A program made the translations under genes and the position numbers. A DNA stretch of 64,000 nucleotides from positions 620,001-684,000 of the forward strand of contig JAPDRO010000002.1 in NCBI GenBank assembly GCA_030247885.1. The letters run 5' to 3'. Positions 34,792 to 48,166 of the stretch are shown here, piece by piece. The DNA is from Taxawa tesnikishii (nom. ined.) (Eukaryota; Ascomycota; Dothideomycetes; Dothideales). The notes under the pieces are model-generated. The model did no database searches. It was not told the origin of the DNA and saw only the letters and a program-made list of their open reading frames with translations. The stretch's first letter is position 1. Every line of letters starts with the position of its first letter.

Positions 34792-35082
34792 CAAGGCAAG
34801 GCAAGGCAAGACAAGGCAAAGCAAGGCAACACAACGACTTGGTACGGAAGAAAGGTTGTCTTCGCAAGAGTAGACGGAGAAGGACGCGTTTCGTCCTCTG
34901 TTCAAACAAAGAACGTCAAACAGCGTAGCGTAGCACATGGGTTCGGGCCCTTGCATAATTTGCGTGTATCGCGCTGCATTGCGTTGCATTGCACTGCATT
35001 GCGTTGCATTGCACTGCATTGCATTGCATTGCAGAGTGGGGAAGGAGGTGGTGGAGGGGGTGGAGGAGGTGGAGGAGGAGGG
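34792..35082. repeat. Block of simple repeats: GGCAA, GCATTGC and G-rich tracts
   Basis: Three neighbouring low-complexity tracts occur: GGCAA-type repeats (34792-34830), alternating GCATTGCACT / GCGTTGCATT units (34972-35033) and a purine-rich GGAGGTGGA tract (35037-35082). Several chance ORFs cross them in all frames. No gene is assigned. Confidence 0.85.
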
Positions 35083-35436
35083 TCTGTCATCCCGGTGGTC
35101 GGTGTTGGAACAGACAAGGCTCCATCTCTTTCTACTCGAGTATCATTACCATGCCCGCTTGGGAATCTGTCGGGACAGCGTTTCCTCACGTCCTCGAGGC
35201 GCTGGCGCCATCAACAGAAGAAGGCCGATTCCACCATCGAAAGAAGCAAGTGCGCCTCAACTTTGGAGCCTGGTCGCCTTGCGGCGAGCAAGCACGGCCA
35301 CGGCCAGGGCCAGGGCGCAGCAGCCTCTGTCTGCATTCTGGTTGCAGGTGAAGCCAATTGAAGCGCTGGGCTTGGGGTGTGGCGTGATGCCAGAACTTCT
35401 CGAAGGCTTCTCTGGCAGTTGATCGCCGCGTAGATG

Positions 35437-35514
35437 ATTGCACCACAGTATTCTTTGCATGAATTGCACCACAGTGTTCTTTGCATGAATTGTACCACAG
35501 TGTTCTTTGCATGG
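35437..35514. repeat. 26-base tandem repeat x3
   Basis: Three adjacent 26-base units, each containing CCACAGTGTTCTTTGCATGA with at most two differences (units at 35437, 35463 and 35489). Non-coding; flanking sequence is unrelated. Confidence 0.9.
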
Positions 35515-36328
35515 GTTTTACAAGGACACAGCCGCATTGCCAAGAGCACCACTCACCGGGGTAGGGTAGGGTAGGTACCCCTTCTCAGTCACCAACACGC
35601 ACGGCACGCATCTTTCACTGCAACAGTCGGTTTGCCCAACTAAATCCTCCCGAGTCATCTTCTATACTGCTCGAAGAAGACAAGCGCCGTTCATACATGA
35701 AAGCTTGAGCTTCTTGCGCCGAAGTACGAAGTACGAAGCCGCTAAAGCCTCAGGCATCTCAAAGCTGCTGGAAGCCTCGCTGCTGCCTGGCTTGCGGCCC
35801 CAACTCGCGTCTTCTCTTCTCTTTTCTTCTCTTCCAACTGCACACATGAGTGATTGTATTGAATCACCGAAATGGCGCTCGCCTGAAGTTCCCTGCCTCG
35901 ATCGTGGCGCTCACTGTAGCCCCGTACCTGACTAGTTCCTCCAACACGCCACAGACTTGGTCTGTGGCTCGGTTTCCGCATTGTGAAAAGGCGATTAGGT
36001 TAGGTGCCTGCTGTCGTGAGTGTCGAGTTGCCCTCTCTCAATCATTGTGGGTTCTGCGTCATTCGTGCTCTAAGCCCTGCAATCTCCTGAGGCCGCACTC
36101 TTGACTTGCTCATACCTGTCGTTACTGCCTTCGCTTCGTGATGGGTCGCTGTCGTAGGTTTTATATCTTCTCTTCTGTTCTCATGGCACTGGACCTCACC
36201 TTCAAACACGTCTTCGTCAACTCTCAATATCAGGCCTCAGCCTTCTCACCCAAAACCGTCAATCAAAGCCCTATCTTCGTCAGCCTTGTCATCTTCAGCC
36301 TCGTCCCTTGCACAATCGCCACACCATC
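35515..36328. other. Intergenic region
   Basis: A GGGTAGGGTAGG-like tract (about 35560-35575) and TCTTCTCTT pyrimidine tracts are present, the latter at about 35810-35834 and 36165-36182. No conserved-looking ORF. Confidence 0.5.
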
Positions 36329-36580
36329 ATGCCTGCCACCGAGTTCCAGAACATGCTTGCTCAGCGTGTGACCGATCCTCAACCCAGAGATCCAGGGAAT
36401 GGGAGGTCCGATCCACAGCCCAGGGATCCGGGAAACGGCAGACTCGACCTTGTGTTGTGCTTTAGCAAACCAAAGCAGTCCAATCCAAACGGGCCTCAGC
36501 CATATGATCCAGGTGAGCGCGGCTGTCGGTGTCTTCCTTTACGGACATGTACTGATTTTTTTGGATTCGTAGGCAACTAA
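36329..36580 (+). CDS. Possible 63-aa protein with a two-residue last exon
   Basis: The frame MPATEFQNMLAQRVTDPQPR runs through two copies of DPQPRDPGNGR and a third partial match (PQPYDPG) to a GTGAGC donor at 36513. A 60-base intron (36513-36572) with a TACTGAT branch site and TCGTAG acceptor would join to GC AAC TAA, closing the protein as DPGN and repeating the DPGNG pattern. The internal repeats and well-formed intron support a real gene. No family recognised, no signal peptide. It could also be a non-coding transcript. Confidence 0.4.
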   Translation: MPATEFQNMLAQRVTDPQPRDPGNGRSDPQPRDPGNGRLDLVLCFSKPKQSNPNGPQPYDPGERGCRCLPLRTCTDFFGFVGN

Positions 36581-37209
36581 GCATCGTGCACCCAGGACCA
36601 TGGCTGACGGCATCCATTGCCACTCCGACAATCCGACCATGTCTCATGATAGCGACCTGAAAGAAGAAGGTCTGTCGAAGGTACCGTTCGCTTTTCTCGG
36701 CGTTGAGGTCAGACTGGAGTACGGCGTAGCAGCATCGCAACCAGAAAGAATTGCATAGAATAGGGTGAAGGGTAGATGATTTCAGGTCTTATAGGAGTTG
36801 GTCAGAACGGGATGGATCCAGAATCTGGGTAACATTGGGGTGGCGTTGACATGTTGTGTTCTGCTTGGGATATCCAGATTGGCCATAGACAGCTGAAAAA
36901 ATCGGGAGTTTTGTGCTGCGGCTGTTCTGCCGTGCCTTTGCTGTTTTGTCGAGGATGAGGGCTCTTCCTGTCATCGCTCCTTTGCCGCGAGAAGAGAAGA
37001 AGGGGGAAAAGGGAAACTTCAATCTTTTTGACCGTCAATATGAAGAAGAGAGAAGACATTGAATCCCAGGTGTAGCAGTGACCTTGGAAGCAAAAACGTT
37101 GTGTACATGATCAGCAAGACCAATGCTCGGTTGGTATCTTAGTTCGAGCCCGGTGCGCCGCCCAATGCCCGTATTGTACAGCGTTCTCGTCTGTAGTATC
37201 CGTCATCCT
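36581..37209. other. Intergenic region
   Basis: Short ORFs only. This is the 3' side of both the possible 63-aa gene and the SWS2-like gene. Confidence 0.4.
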
Positions 37210-37789
37210 TTATCCTCTTCGCTCGACCCTATTCAGTCTTCTTGCGGTGTTGATCTGTGAGATGCATCAGAAACAATCCATCTCGATAGCATGCAAACAG
37301 GATCCCAGATCCGCGCCTATTTGTCCAGCATACCTGTGTCCTTGTCCGCTGTCCTCTCACAGGTAGCCCCATGGCGTGCCTTCTTCCTCTGTATGTGCCC
37401 ATATCCCTCAACCTCTTGATGTTATCCCTCAGCTTCCGCCGCAAATCGTTCTCAATCGTCATGTTGGAGAGTTCCGCAGCGATACCATTGATGGTTTTGT
37501 CGCCCAAGTCGCCCACCTTCATTGTCCTGTGGATGTTGAAACGCGCCATCAGGCCTTGCGACACAGAGGGACCGATGCTTTTTCATCTCCTCAGCAGCCA
37601 TTACACATATCGTCGCAACTGATTGCCTACCCATAGAACCTCTCGAGCGCCTTCTTGACGAGGAAAGTACCCTCGAAGTTGACTCCTGCTATGAACTGAA
37701 ACGAAGTTAGCGCCGGTCGCAGAATACATGCCAGTGACACGGCGTTCTTGAGGTTCGAACTCCTGCGAGGGTCGCCCGCTTACCACCAT
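37210..37789 (-). CDS. SWS2: Mitochondrial small-subunit ribosomal protein uS13m
   Basis: Four exons on the minus strand: 37789-37784 (only ATG GTG), 37695-37631, 37577-37334 and 37254-37210, introns 88, 53 and 79 bases, 119 aa. The spliced protein begins MVFIAGVNFEGTFLVKKALE, then FYGIGPSVSQGLMARFNIH, ELSNMTIENDLRRKLRDNI and RLRDMGTYRGRRHAMGLPV, then RGQRTRTQ, and ends ARRLNRVERRG. These are the helix-two-turn-helix and basic RNA-binding signatures of ribosomal protein S13/uS13, and the length matches the fungal mitochondrial protein. It sits at the head of the mitochondrial small subunit, contacting 3' rRNA and the intersubunit bridge. All junctions keep phase; no frameshift. The first exon encodes only two residues. 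It is divergent from the cyclophilin gene, about 260 bases apart. Confidence 0.93.
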
Positions 37790-38052
37790 TGTCTCTGCGC
37801 AAGCCTATGGTCAGGTTGTTGGTGTGATCGTGAGCTTGAGGGTCGAATCTGGGGTGAGACAAGACTGATGGCTACCGACAGCAGCGGTGGACGATAGATA
37901 TGCGGATGTCTCCATCTCCATTTTCCTGGTCGATGCGCATCGGCTTCACATGCCTGGTCCGTGCAGACGACTATATGTAACACGTCTCCACGTTCTGCCC
38001 CTCCCTTCGTTCTTGCTACTACACCAAAACACCCATTGAAACCGAATTAGCA

Positions 38053-39157
38053 ATGGCAAGCCTGCAGAGAATCATCATATCGTTGATGGTCATCTTGACC
38101 TTCACCTTTGTCTATTTCGCTCAGACAGGTGAAGCGGCCAAGGGACCAAAGATCACCCACAAGGTCGGCAACAACACCGCTTTCCTACACAGACTTCCTT
38201 CTGACCGTAGCACGGCAGGTCTACTTCGACATCACTCACGGAGACGAAGAGCTCGGAAGAATTGTCATTGGCCTCTACGGCAAGACCGTCCCCAAGACGG
38301 CCGAGAACTTCAGGGCTCTTGCAACCGGCGAGAATGGCTTTGGCTACGAGGGCTCCACTTTCCACCGTGTCATCAAGCAGTTCATGATTCAGGGTGGTGA
38401 CTTCACCAAGGGCGACGGTACCGGTGGAAAGAGCATCTACGGCGCAAAGTTCCCAGACGAGAACTTCAAACTCAAGCACAGCAAGAAGGGCTTGCTTAGT
38501 ATGTCGGACGCTTCCCCTATGTCCCGAAGGGCGCTAATGGCATTCATCAGGCATGGCCAACTCTGGCAAGGACACCAATGGTAGCCAGTTCTTCATCACC
38601 ACGGCTGTGACTTCCTGGCTCGATGGCCGCCATGTCGTCTTCGGCGAGGTTCTCGAGGGCTACGACGTTGTCGAGAAGATCGAAAACGTGCCCAAGGGTG
38701 CGGGAGACAAGCCGGCGAAGACCGTCAAGATTGCCAAGAGCGGAGAGCTCGAGGTCCCCGAAGAAGGTATTCGAGCAGAGCTCTGATCAGCCTGGCGTAC
38801 CGGTACGTCTGGGCTGCTTCCGTGTGGTGTTGCGGCTTGGCTGATGGTGCCGTTTTTGAAGGGAGCCTCGTCGGGAGTGCCGAGCCCGCCATCGATGGCG
38901 ACAACCTGGATATTACACCATCCAAGACGCCACCTGTCCCGGCAATAGACACCGAAAAGCAGCAGGAGAGCCTGCGAAAGCACACTGAGGAGATTGGTCA
39001 CATGCAGGACAAGCTGTCGGAGGAGGGCCTGAGCATGATGCAGAAGTTGGGAGGTCTTGGCGTTATCATCGGCCTATGTGCCTTGTTCGTCCGAAGCCGT
39101 CGGCCTCGTGTTTCTGTTGCAGGCCGGCATGGCGCTTACGAGAAAGGCGTGGCATAG
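38053..39157 (+). CDS. cypB: ER cyclophilin B (peptidyl-prolyl cis-trans isomerase), likely tail-anchored
   Basis: Exons 38053-38163, 38219-38498, 38551-38766 and 38862-39157; 300 aa. A signal peptide (residues about 1-29) precedes the cyclophilin domain: [40 protein letters not shown], then the catalytic and cyclosporin-binding core [31 protein letters not shown]. It speeds proline isomerisation of proteins folding in the ER. Intron 3 (38767-38861, GTATTC donor, GGCTGATGG branch, TTTGAAG acceptor) joins EVPEEG in phase to [11 protein letters not shown] linker, a short coiled segment ([20 protein letters not shown]), a membrane span ([15 protein letters not shown]) and a basic tail follow. 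If intron 3 is retained, translation stops at 38784-38786 after EEGIRAEL, giving a soluble 208-aa form. Intron 1 has an unusual GTCGGC donor. Confidence 0.85.
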
Positions 39158-39253
39158 ATAGTACTGCTGATGGTCTTGATGTGCTAAGGAATTGACGATT
39201 CATTTACACGCCCATTGATGTATGACATATCCAGCTGCACCCTAGTAGTAGAG

Positions 39254-39298
39254 TAGGATGGATAGGATGGATAGGATGGATAGGATGGATAGGATGGT
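39254..39298. repeat. 9-base tandem repeat TAGGATGGA x5
   Basis: Five near-perfect copies between cyclophilin B and DED1, in non-coding DNA about 460 bases upstream of the DED1 start. Confidence 0.9.
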
Positions 39299-39757
39299 CA
39301 CGTGAGCTTCGGTTGGGGGAGGTCAAGTGTAACAACGATCGGCGTATCGGAAGGGCTCCGGAGTGCCCTATCATCGATGCGCTTCCAGCAGGCAACGCTT
39401 GCACGGCATTGCACGGGCCCTGACGAACAATTTGCAGTTTCAGCAGTTTCGCCTCTCTCAGCGCGCTGCCCCAGCCCTCTGAAGAATTTCCCTCTGACAT
39501 AAAACTCCCCCAACAACACCCTACAACACCTTCACTCGCACTTCCGTCTGTTTGTTCCCTCAAAGGAGCACCTTAATACCACCCTTTTCAACTTTGCTTC
39601 GCCTCGAGTGTACTTTTGTCACTTCGCACCTCACCCACCTACCCACCCACAAGGCTCAGCGAGACCTTCACCGAACGACGGTCCTTTTCTCCTACACCAC
39701 TCATTCACAGGGCCCCGACAACAAGACAAGAACTCGCCACCTACAGCCACAGCAAGC

Positions 39758-41858
<2,101 letters not shown>

Positions 41859-43251
41859 ACTCACCGCAATCTGGCTTTGGCGACCTTGGAGTGACCCTGG
41901 AAGCCAATCACGAACGATTTCCTTAGGTGTTTCGCTTTCGATTTTTCTCAGCTCTTTCCCCGGATCCTGGCCTTTCTCGGATCGACGAAGCGACACGACT
42001 CTGAGTGTCCTTGCTCATACCCCAATCAGTATGATAGATAGCGTTGGCTTTTTACTCGAGCTCGAATGCATTGCACGGACGTTGGGAGATGGGGTTCTGC
42101 ACAGTGCATGGCATCTCCGTGGACGGTTCACATCACGGAGTCTAACAGCATTTTGACCATACGAATGTGGTCACGGATGCAATTTGCGGAATACATGCAT
42201 CGTCATACGGACGTACCTCTTAAAACCTAACTGCTGCTGGTTCGGGCGGTGTCGCTGCTATAGATTCGGATTCCCTCGAGGACCCGGTTTTTCTTATGAA
42301 CTGTTTTGTCAACATCACAAACGATCCTGGCATCTTCCGCCAAATCATGGTGCACCTCTTTCCTGGGCCTTCTCGGCAGCGTCTGGCGCCGGCAGCTACT
42401 CTCTTCTCTCGGTAGCGCTGCTGTAACACGTTGTCACCGGCGTTCTTTTCTCCCGGCTCGGGACTGGGTTCACACATAAAAGCATGCTGGACATTTTGCC
42501 TTTTCGGATGGATACCCTTATAGAGTCTGCGTGGGCCTTTTCATCTGGGGCAGAAGGGCATGCTGGCCAGGCTGGAATGCGGCTGGTCTCAGCAGGATCG
42601 TCCCTAAAAAGTCTGTTTCTAGCTAGTTTCGTGTCTCCAAAGCGGAAGCTGCAATGATATTATGCTGTATGTTTCGGTGTCAATGTTGACTGTTCCACGT
42701 CTTTGTGTAAGAGGTGATTGGTTGGCCGGTCGTGCTGCATGAAAGCTTGATTCTCGCATGCACTGATATTGCCATACTCTGTGACATGTGCATTATATAT
42801 GTACTCAGCTACATGTATGTACTCCAAGGCGCGACGCCAAGGAATTGTTATAGCGTTCGGGCGGGCTTAGTCGGTAGCCAAACAAAGCAAGTCCTGGTCC
42901 TGGTCCTGGTCCTGGTTCAGGGGACATCGGCGTTCTCCCGGTATTTCTTACGTGTACTGTAACCAAGTGCCCTCGTACTTCTTGCTGTGCACGACAACAA
43001 CCATCTTCTCCTTCTGCTTGCCCGCCCACGCCCGTACTTTCTACGTACACTGTCATGGGTCTTGCGCGCATCAACGCAGCACCCTTGCCATAGCTACTGA
43101 CAGACCACCTTAGTACCGGCGTATGCGACAGCTACTGACCTCCTTGTTCTAGTAGAGAGTCATCTGCAGCCGAACCATCCATCACAGCCATCCACCACAG
43201 CGTGCCTCCACATGCCAGTACTGTAGTACTGCACCATAGTGTTTCGCTACC
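41859..43251. other. DED1 3' region and intergenic DNA
   Basis: T-rich tracts after the DED1 stop suit a 3' untranslated region. A CCTGGT hexamer repeat (about four copies) lies at 42893-42916. No gene recognised. Confidence 0.5.
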
Positions 43252-45964
43252 ATGGCGGAACCCGACTCCAGAACCAGTCTGCGCCATATCCTGGCGGACG
43301 ATCCTGCTCCAGCCAGCCCGGCAGCGGCACCGGTACCAGCACCAGCACCAGCACCAGTACCAGCAGCGGACACGACAGCGCATCCGCCCACAATCGACAG
43401 AACAGAGAGCAAGTACGTAGCCGAAAGCAATGCCAGCAGCAAGAAGGGTCACGAAGACACTGAGAAGGAGGCCGACAAGCCCGTATACACTTCTACTACC
43501 ACAACTACGCGTCGCAATGCGAACGGCAGTGTATCATCGGTGTATTCAGGGAACAAGATCAAGCATCTGAAGAAAGAGGATGGTATTCCGTTGTGGAGGA
43601 AGGACATCCAGTTCGACTTCTTGAAATTGGTCTTCGAGGATCAGACACACGTCTTTACCAAATATTCCGATGGCTCCAAGGGCCACACCTTCGCCGAGAT
43701 CTACATTGACGCTATGGCAAAGAGCAGCAAGTGCAGCAAGATACTGAAGGAGAAATTGATTCAGGACCACACTTCCGCTCTATCCATGGCCATGGTGTGC
43801 CTGTTGGTCAACGTCGGAAGGATGAACACCACCCTGAACTGTACGTATCTTTGCCATGGATCATGCAGCCCAAACTGACCATGTGTGTAGTCTTCCCTGA
43901 GATGCGCGCGCAGCTGCGTACATACCACTCCATTCCCGCCCTGCAAGCCCATCAGGATCCGAACGCATACAAGCAACTGCAGGACGCTCCACGGTTGAAA
44001 TCCATTCTCAAAGGCGCTACAGAAGATGAACCTCAACCCATGACAGTAGAAGACATCAAGGCAGCGCGCATTCCACGAACCAATCCGGTGAACCTGATAT
44101 TCGTGTTGTCACAATATGCGCCAAAGATATCCGAAGTTCACTTCACTGCACCGCGGGACTTTTTCGATCTTGTTATGAGGGCGAGCTTGAGCAGCAGGAG
44201 TCGGGCTACGGCATTCTTATGGCTGATATGGTGGTACCTCGAAAGCAACTTCACATACGAGGACAGCCAGAAGAATCCGTTCGGGCCTGGCCTGGAAGGC
44301 GAGGGAGCAGGCGGCTTGCCCATCAAGGTACCTGCTTTCGAGAGTTTGACGGAAGAGCAGGCAGCGCTAGAAAACGTAGATACAGAAGAGGAGAAGACAT
44401 TCGGTGAAATCAAGCGGAAGGAAAGAATTGGTGGGCTTACACAGCAAGTACGGAGGAACTTGAGACTGACCATCCTACAGCAATCCTTGCCAGCGAACCG
44501 AGTCCAGCCATGACGGCACTCAAGCGGGCCAGAAAAGGTAAGTCTCACTGGGGTGTATCACGACGATTGGACGCTGATATTGTACGCGTAGAGCGTAGTG
44601 AAATGGCCGCGCGAGGACCGTTTGGTGGAGAGAGTGAGGGCACATATACACCCAGTCGCGACTTCCAATCACCGATACCTCATGGCTCAGCTAACGGCGG
44701 CACTTCACATCTCCGACGCAACTACACAGACAGTGAAAATGAGCGCTCGCCTTCGCCGCCAGTAACCTCCTCCTTCCAAGCAGTCAACGCCCCGCCCAAG
44801 CTTACACCTGGCATGCGTATCAACAACCTAATCGACGAAGGCTCACCTTCCCAAGCTGCCACTCCCGCTTCCGCTACCAGCAAGAAGAGCGGCCCCGGAC
44901 GCGGAAACTGGCGCCGCAACAAGGATCCCAAAGCAGAACCTCATGCCACACCAGGCCATCCACCCCTTCTGCCAAACACATCCTCGTATGGCTTCGTGCA
45001 TGAGACACCCTCCATCCCGCCCCACACCCCTTCAACATACCCGGCACATATCAGCCCGCAACAGAGCATCTCGTTCGCGCCGCCCGCGACGTCCAAAGAG
45101 CACATACCCACGCCGTCATATCAAACACAGAAGCGCACACGTCCGATGACGCAGCACCAGCAGAGCTTAGCTCAATATCGTCGTCGTCAGGTCGAATACG
45201 TTCTGCGCTCGCGCATCCATGAGCGACACATGTCGGCGAAACGCAAGCGCGAGGACGAAGGCGCGTTACTGCGGGCCTGGAAACGCATCCGCAACTTGCC
45301 ATCGGGTTGGGATAGTGACGATGAGAATCCCGTTTCGGGAGGTAAGGACGGCAGTGCCGGTGCCGGCGGTGAAAAGGACAAGGTGAAACCCGAAGATGAT
45401 ATTCGCGCCCTGAAGAAGGGTGGCGCAAGCGTTGGAGTTACATGGCTTGCGGGCTTCGCCTCTCCTCAGGACAACACTGACGACGACGTGGGCGAAGAGG
45501 CCAAATACTACACCCGTGCGCTGCGCAGGTGTGAGCGTCGCATGCACCACTGGGATGCTTTGGAAGCCACGGCGGACTTGCTTCCCAAGTACCAACCCCG
45601 GCGTCCTCCTACTAGTACGACTACGGCATCCGGCCGACAACGTCCCTCGCAGACGGTGGAGTATGCTACGATGTCCGACAAGAGGGGTCGAGGCGGCGGC
45701 GCCACAACAGGCCACCGGGTCGTGAGACGTGCCAATGGTGGTGATGGTGGGGCCAGGAAGAGCGTCTCTGTCGCCGCCGAGGAGACGGAGACGCCTGCTG
45801 GCCCTGGTCAGGACGAGGATGACGACGACGATATGGAAGTTGGCGATGCTGATGTGGAGATTGAAGGACAGCTGGATGACGAGGATCGGGAGTTGTTGGG
45901 TGAGGTCGACGCGGACGAAAGCGAGGATGAGGACGATGACGACGGGATGGATGAAGATGGTTGA
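43252..45964 (+). CDS. IES1: INO80 chromatin-remodelling complex subunit Ies1
   Basis: Exons 43252-43840, 43891-44430, 44481-44537 and 44592-45964; introns 50, 50 and 54 bases; 852 aa. A Pro/Ala-rich N-terminus (APVPAPAPAPVPA) precedes the Ies1 core: KIKHLKKEDGIPLWRKDIQF, FTKYSDGSKGHTFAEIYIDA, SMAMVCLLVNVGRMNTTLN, then FPEMRAQLRTYHSIPALQAH, and NPVNLIFVLSQYAPKISEVH. This core defines the Ino-eighty subunit 1 family. The second intron (44431-44480) is needed to pass a stop at 44511 and gives IAILASEPSPAM. The C-terminal half is disordered, with a basic helix (LAQYRRRQVEYVLRSRIHER), a segment around YYTRALRRCERRMHHWDALE and a strongly acidic tail. The protein is nuclear and helps the ATPase slide nucleosomes. 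All phases agree and no frameshift is seen. The long acidic tail is AT-poor and repetitive. Confidence 0.9.
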
Positions 45965-47321
45965 TTAGTTGTCTTGCTCCTGCCGGCACGTCTCACGTGC
46001 GTCCTGAGAGGCAAGCTCTGTCTTTCTCCTCTTTTCTGCCTACGTTTTGATGGCATCCGGATGTATCCTTCCCCGGCGTCAAAGAGGGCATAGGTATCAC
46101 TACCCTATGCACCGTTACAAGCGCCTGTACCGCACTCTCCAGATCCACAAAGGAGAGGCGTACTCTCTTTCTTGTCTTTGAACTGACAAAGAAGTTTTAT
46201 ACAACCTGCTCGCTAGATGTCTACCTCTCAACGCTGATCTGCGTGGTGTCGTCGCCCTGCTCCTTCTGGTGTTGCCGTTCGTCCTCAAACTGCGCTTGAT
46301 TATCTTGCTAATGCCCTAACCAGAGACCGCCCACTGTATTCTCGATCATGTCGACTCCTACCTTGAATCAGCACAACAGTCATCCTTTTGAAATTATGTG
46401 CGCGTGCACTACCGGTCGTTGACTGCAAGCCCAGCGTCCGGCCAGCAGCTACCAGTGCAACGTCAATGTCGGTATTCACAAGGGATGACGCCCCAGACGG
46501 GGTGGCGCGGTGGAGGCGTTCGTTGGTCGCAAAGCACGCGTTCTAAACCGTAAGGCCAAAGAGAGTATCCGAGATGGTGTCGAGGGGAGCATCGCGTTGG
46601 TCCGGACGTATCTTCCAGAGAGTTCGAGGCGGATGTGTCAAGTTCGTGGGCATGGAGTCACTTGAGCAGTTTCCGGCTGCTGACTCAACTGTGCGTATGA
46701 GGTGCTTATCCGGTAAGTCCCAGTATGCGAATTCTCATCTCCAACAGAAAGCTTTTCTTGGCCATGCATTCTCATCCTTTTGGCGAAGTTGTCTTTGTTC
46801 GCTGCTGAGTTCTGTTGCATTGTCAACCGGAACCGTTACCGTACCTTGTACAGCAGGACTGTCGCCCTTCGCCTCGTAGAAGCATTGTGGTTGATTCCCG
46901 CGTCGTGGCATGTTCTGTCGTGGGCCTCGCATGGCGATAGGTCATGTGACATTGCACGTGATTACTTAGTCTTGACGAACAACTGATGATCACGTTGTCT
47001 CTGCATACCGATTGTCTCCTAGGAATGTTCGAGTCCACGATATACCCAAATAAACTGTCGACTGATGATTTGAGTCTTTTCTCTCTCTGTTGGAGTATTC
47101 GATACCTTCAAGTTTTGCGTGATGGTTTCTATGTTGGATGATCGCGTTGAATACAGCAAGTGAACTCCACTTGCTTCCATGACACACAACTACAATACAG
47201 TCCTTAACTAAAGACAGGTCCTGCAGGATGGCCCGTGCAGAGGCAGCGCAGACGGAGCAAGGGCGTGCAGGATAGACAAACTGGTAACGATGAGTCCAAT
47301 GTCAAAGGAGGGCGTAATACT
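45965..47321. other. Intergenic region between convergent genes
   Basis: Contains the 3' ends of IES1 and the CFEM gene, both pointing inward. Only short ORFs. A candidate weak frame at 46574-46879 has no conserved features. Confidence 0.5.
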
Positions 47322-48036
47322 TCATAGCGCAACAAGCGCACCGGCCAGCATGGCACCGAATCCCATACCTACCTCCAACCTGTTGCCTCCGTTGCCTGTA
47401 GCGCTCGCCGCTGCACTGCTCGAGCCGCCCGTTGCACTGCCTCCCCGCTTGTGGTATCGCGCGCACTGGTGGTGGCACCGCTCGTGGTGCCTGAGGATTT
47501 AGCTGCCGCCGATCCGGAGCTGCCACTTGACGCGGTGGTGCTTGTCATGGTCGAGTTTGCTGCAGCGGCGGCCGAGGAAGCGGACTGGATCAGAGATGAG
47601 AGGGAGGACGACACGCCTTGAGGGACTGGAGTGGCGACAGAAGGGCCGGTGGTTGAGGAAGCAGAGCCAGAGCCAGTGGAGCTCGCGGTCGAGGCGCACG
47701 TGGCGGCGGTGGGGAGGTTGGAGGATCCACTACCAGCGCATATAGCCTGCGCATATTTGAGAGTCGCTTGTTTCCCGGTCAGAAGAGAGCGGCTTAGGGG
47801 TCGTGATATGGAAGAAGCGTACCTTCCTGATCTGCGACACTACAGGATGTAGAGACACAGCACGCCAGTCCGTCGATCAGAGCGGTATTCTTGCAGATGC
47901 ATGAGACGTCGAGCTGACCACATCCTCCAAGATTGCTGGGGACACATGAACTTGCGCAGGACGGTAGACCGGGGATCTGAGCGAAGGACACTGAGAGGAG
48001 CGCTGCCAGTGCGGGGACGAGGATGAACGTGCGCAT
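47322..48036 (-). CDS. CFEM-domain GPI-anchored cell-wall protein
   Basis: Exon 1 48036-47823 and exon 2 47766-47322, intron 47822-47767 (56 bases), about 219 aa. A signal peptide (MRTFILVPALAALLSVSFAQ) leads into the CFEM Cys pattern: LPSCASSCVPSNLGGCGQLD, VSCICKN, LACCVSTSCSVADQE, then across the intron ATLKYAQAICA. A Ser/Thr/Ala-rich stalk follows. The C-terminus should be a GPI signal: in the next frame it reads NRLEVGMGFGAMLAGALVAL and stops. To reach it the four-base C run (plus strand) at 47453-47456 must have five; the total then divides by three. Read as given, the protein ends in a basic tail unlike the family. CFEM proteins sit at the surface and several bind haem or act in host interaction; the aspartate (QLD) of the motif is present. 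Confidence 0.85.
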
Positions 48037-48123
48037 TGTGTGGAAGCGTGGGGGCAACGCGGAGAAGCAGTCTAGGATGGCGTTGGAACAGGGTTCTGCT
48101 TGCCTGACTGTATTCGTAGGCCG

Positions 48124-48166
48124 CAGAGAGATAGAGAGATAGAGAGAGAGAGAGGGAGAGAGAGGA
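48124..48166. repeat. GA/GATA microsatellite
   Basis: AGAGAGATAGAGAGATAG followed by GA dinucleotides, just upstream of the CFEM start, probably in its promoter or leader (CT-rich on the coding strand). Confidence 0.9.

Noticed and set aside
38784-38786. Stop after EEGIRAEL as the only end of cyclophilin B
   Set aside because: Kept only as an alternative: an in-phase intron leads to a plausible membrane tail, so this stop probably lies in an intron.
44511-44513. Stop codon taken as the end of Ies1
   Set aside because: Splicing of 44431-44480 bypasses it and continues the protein with consistent phases to 45964.
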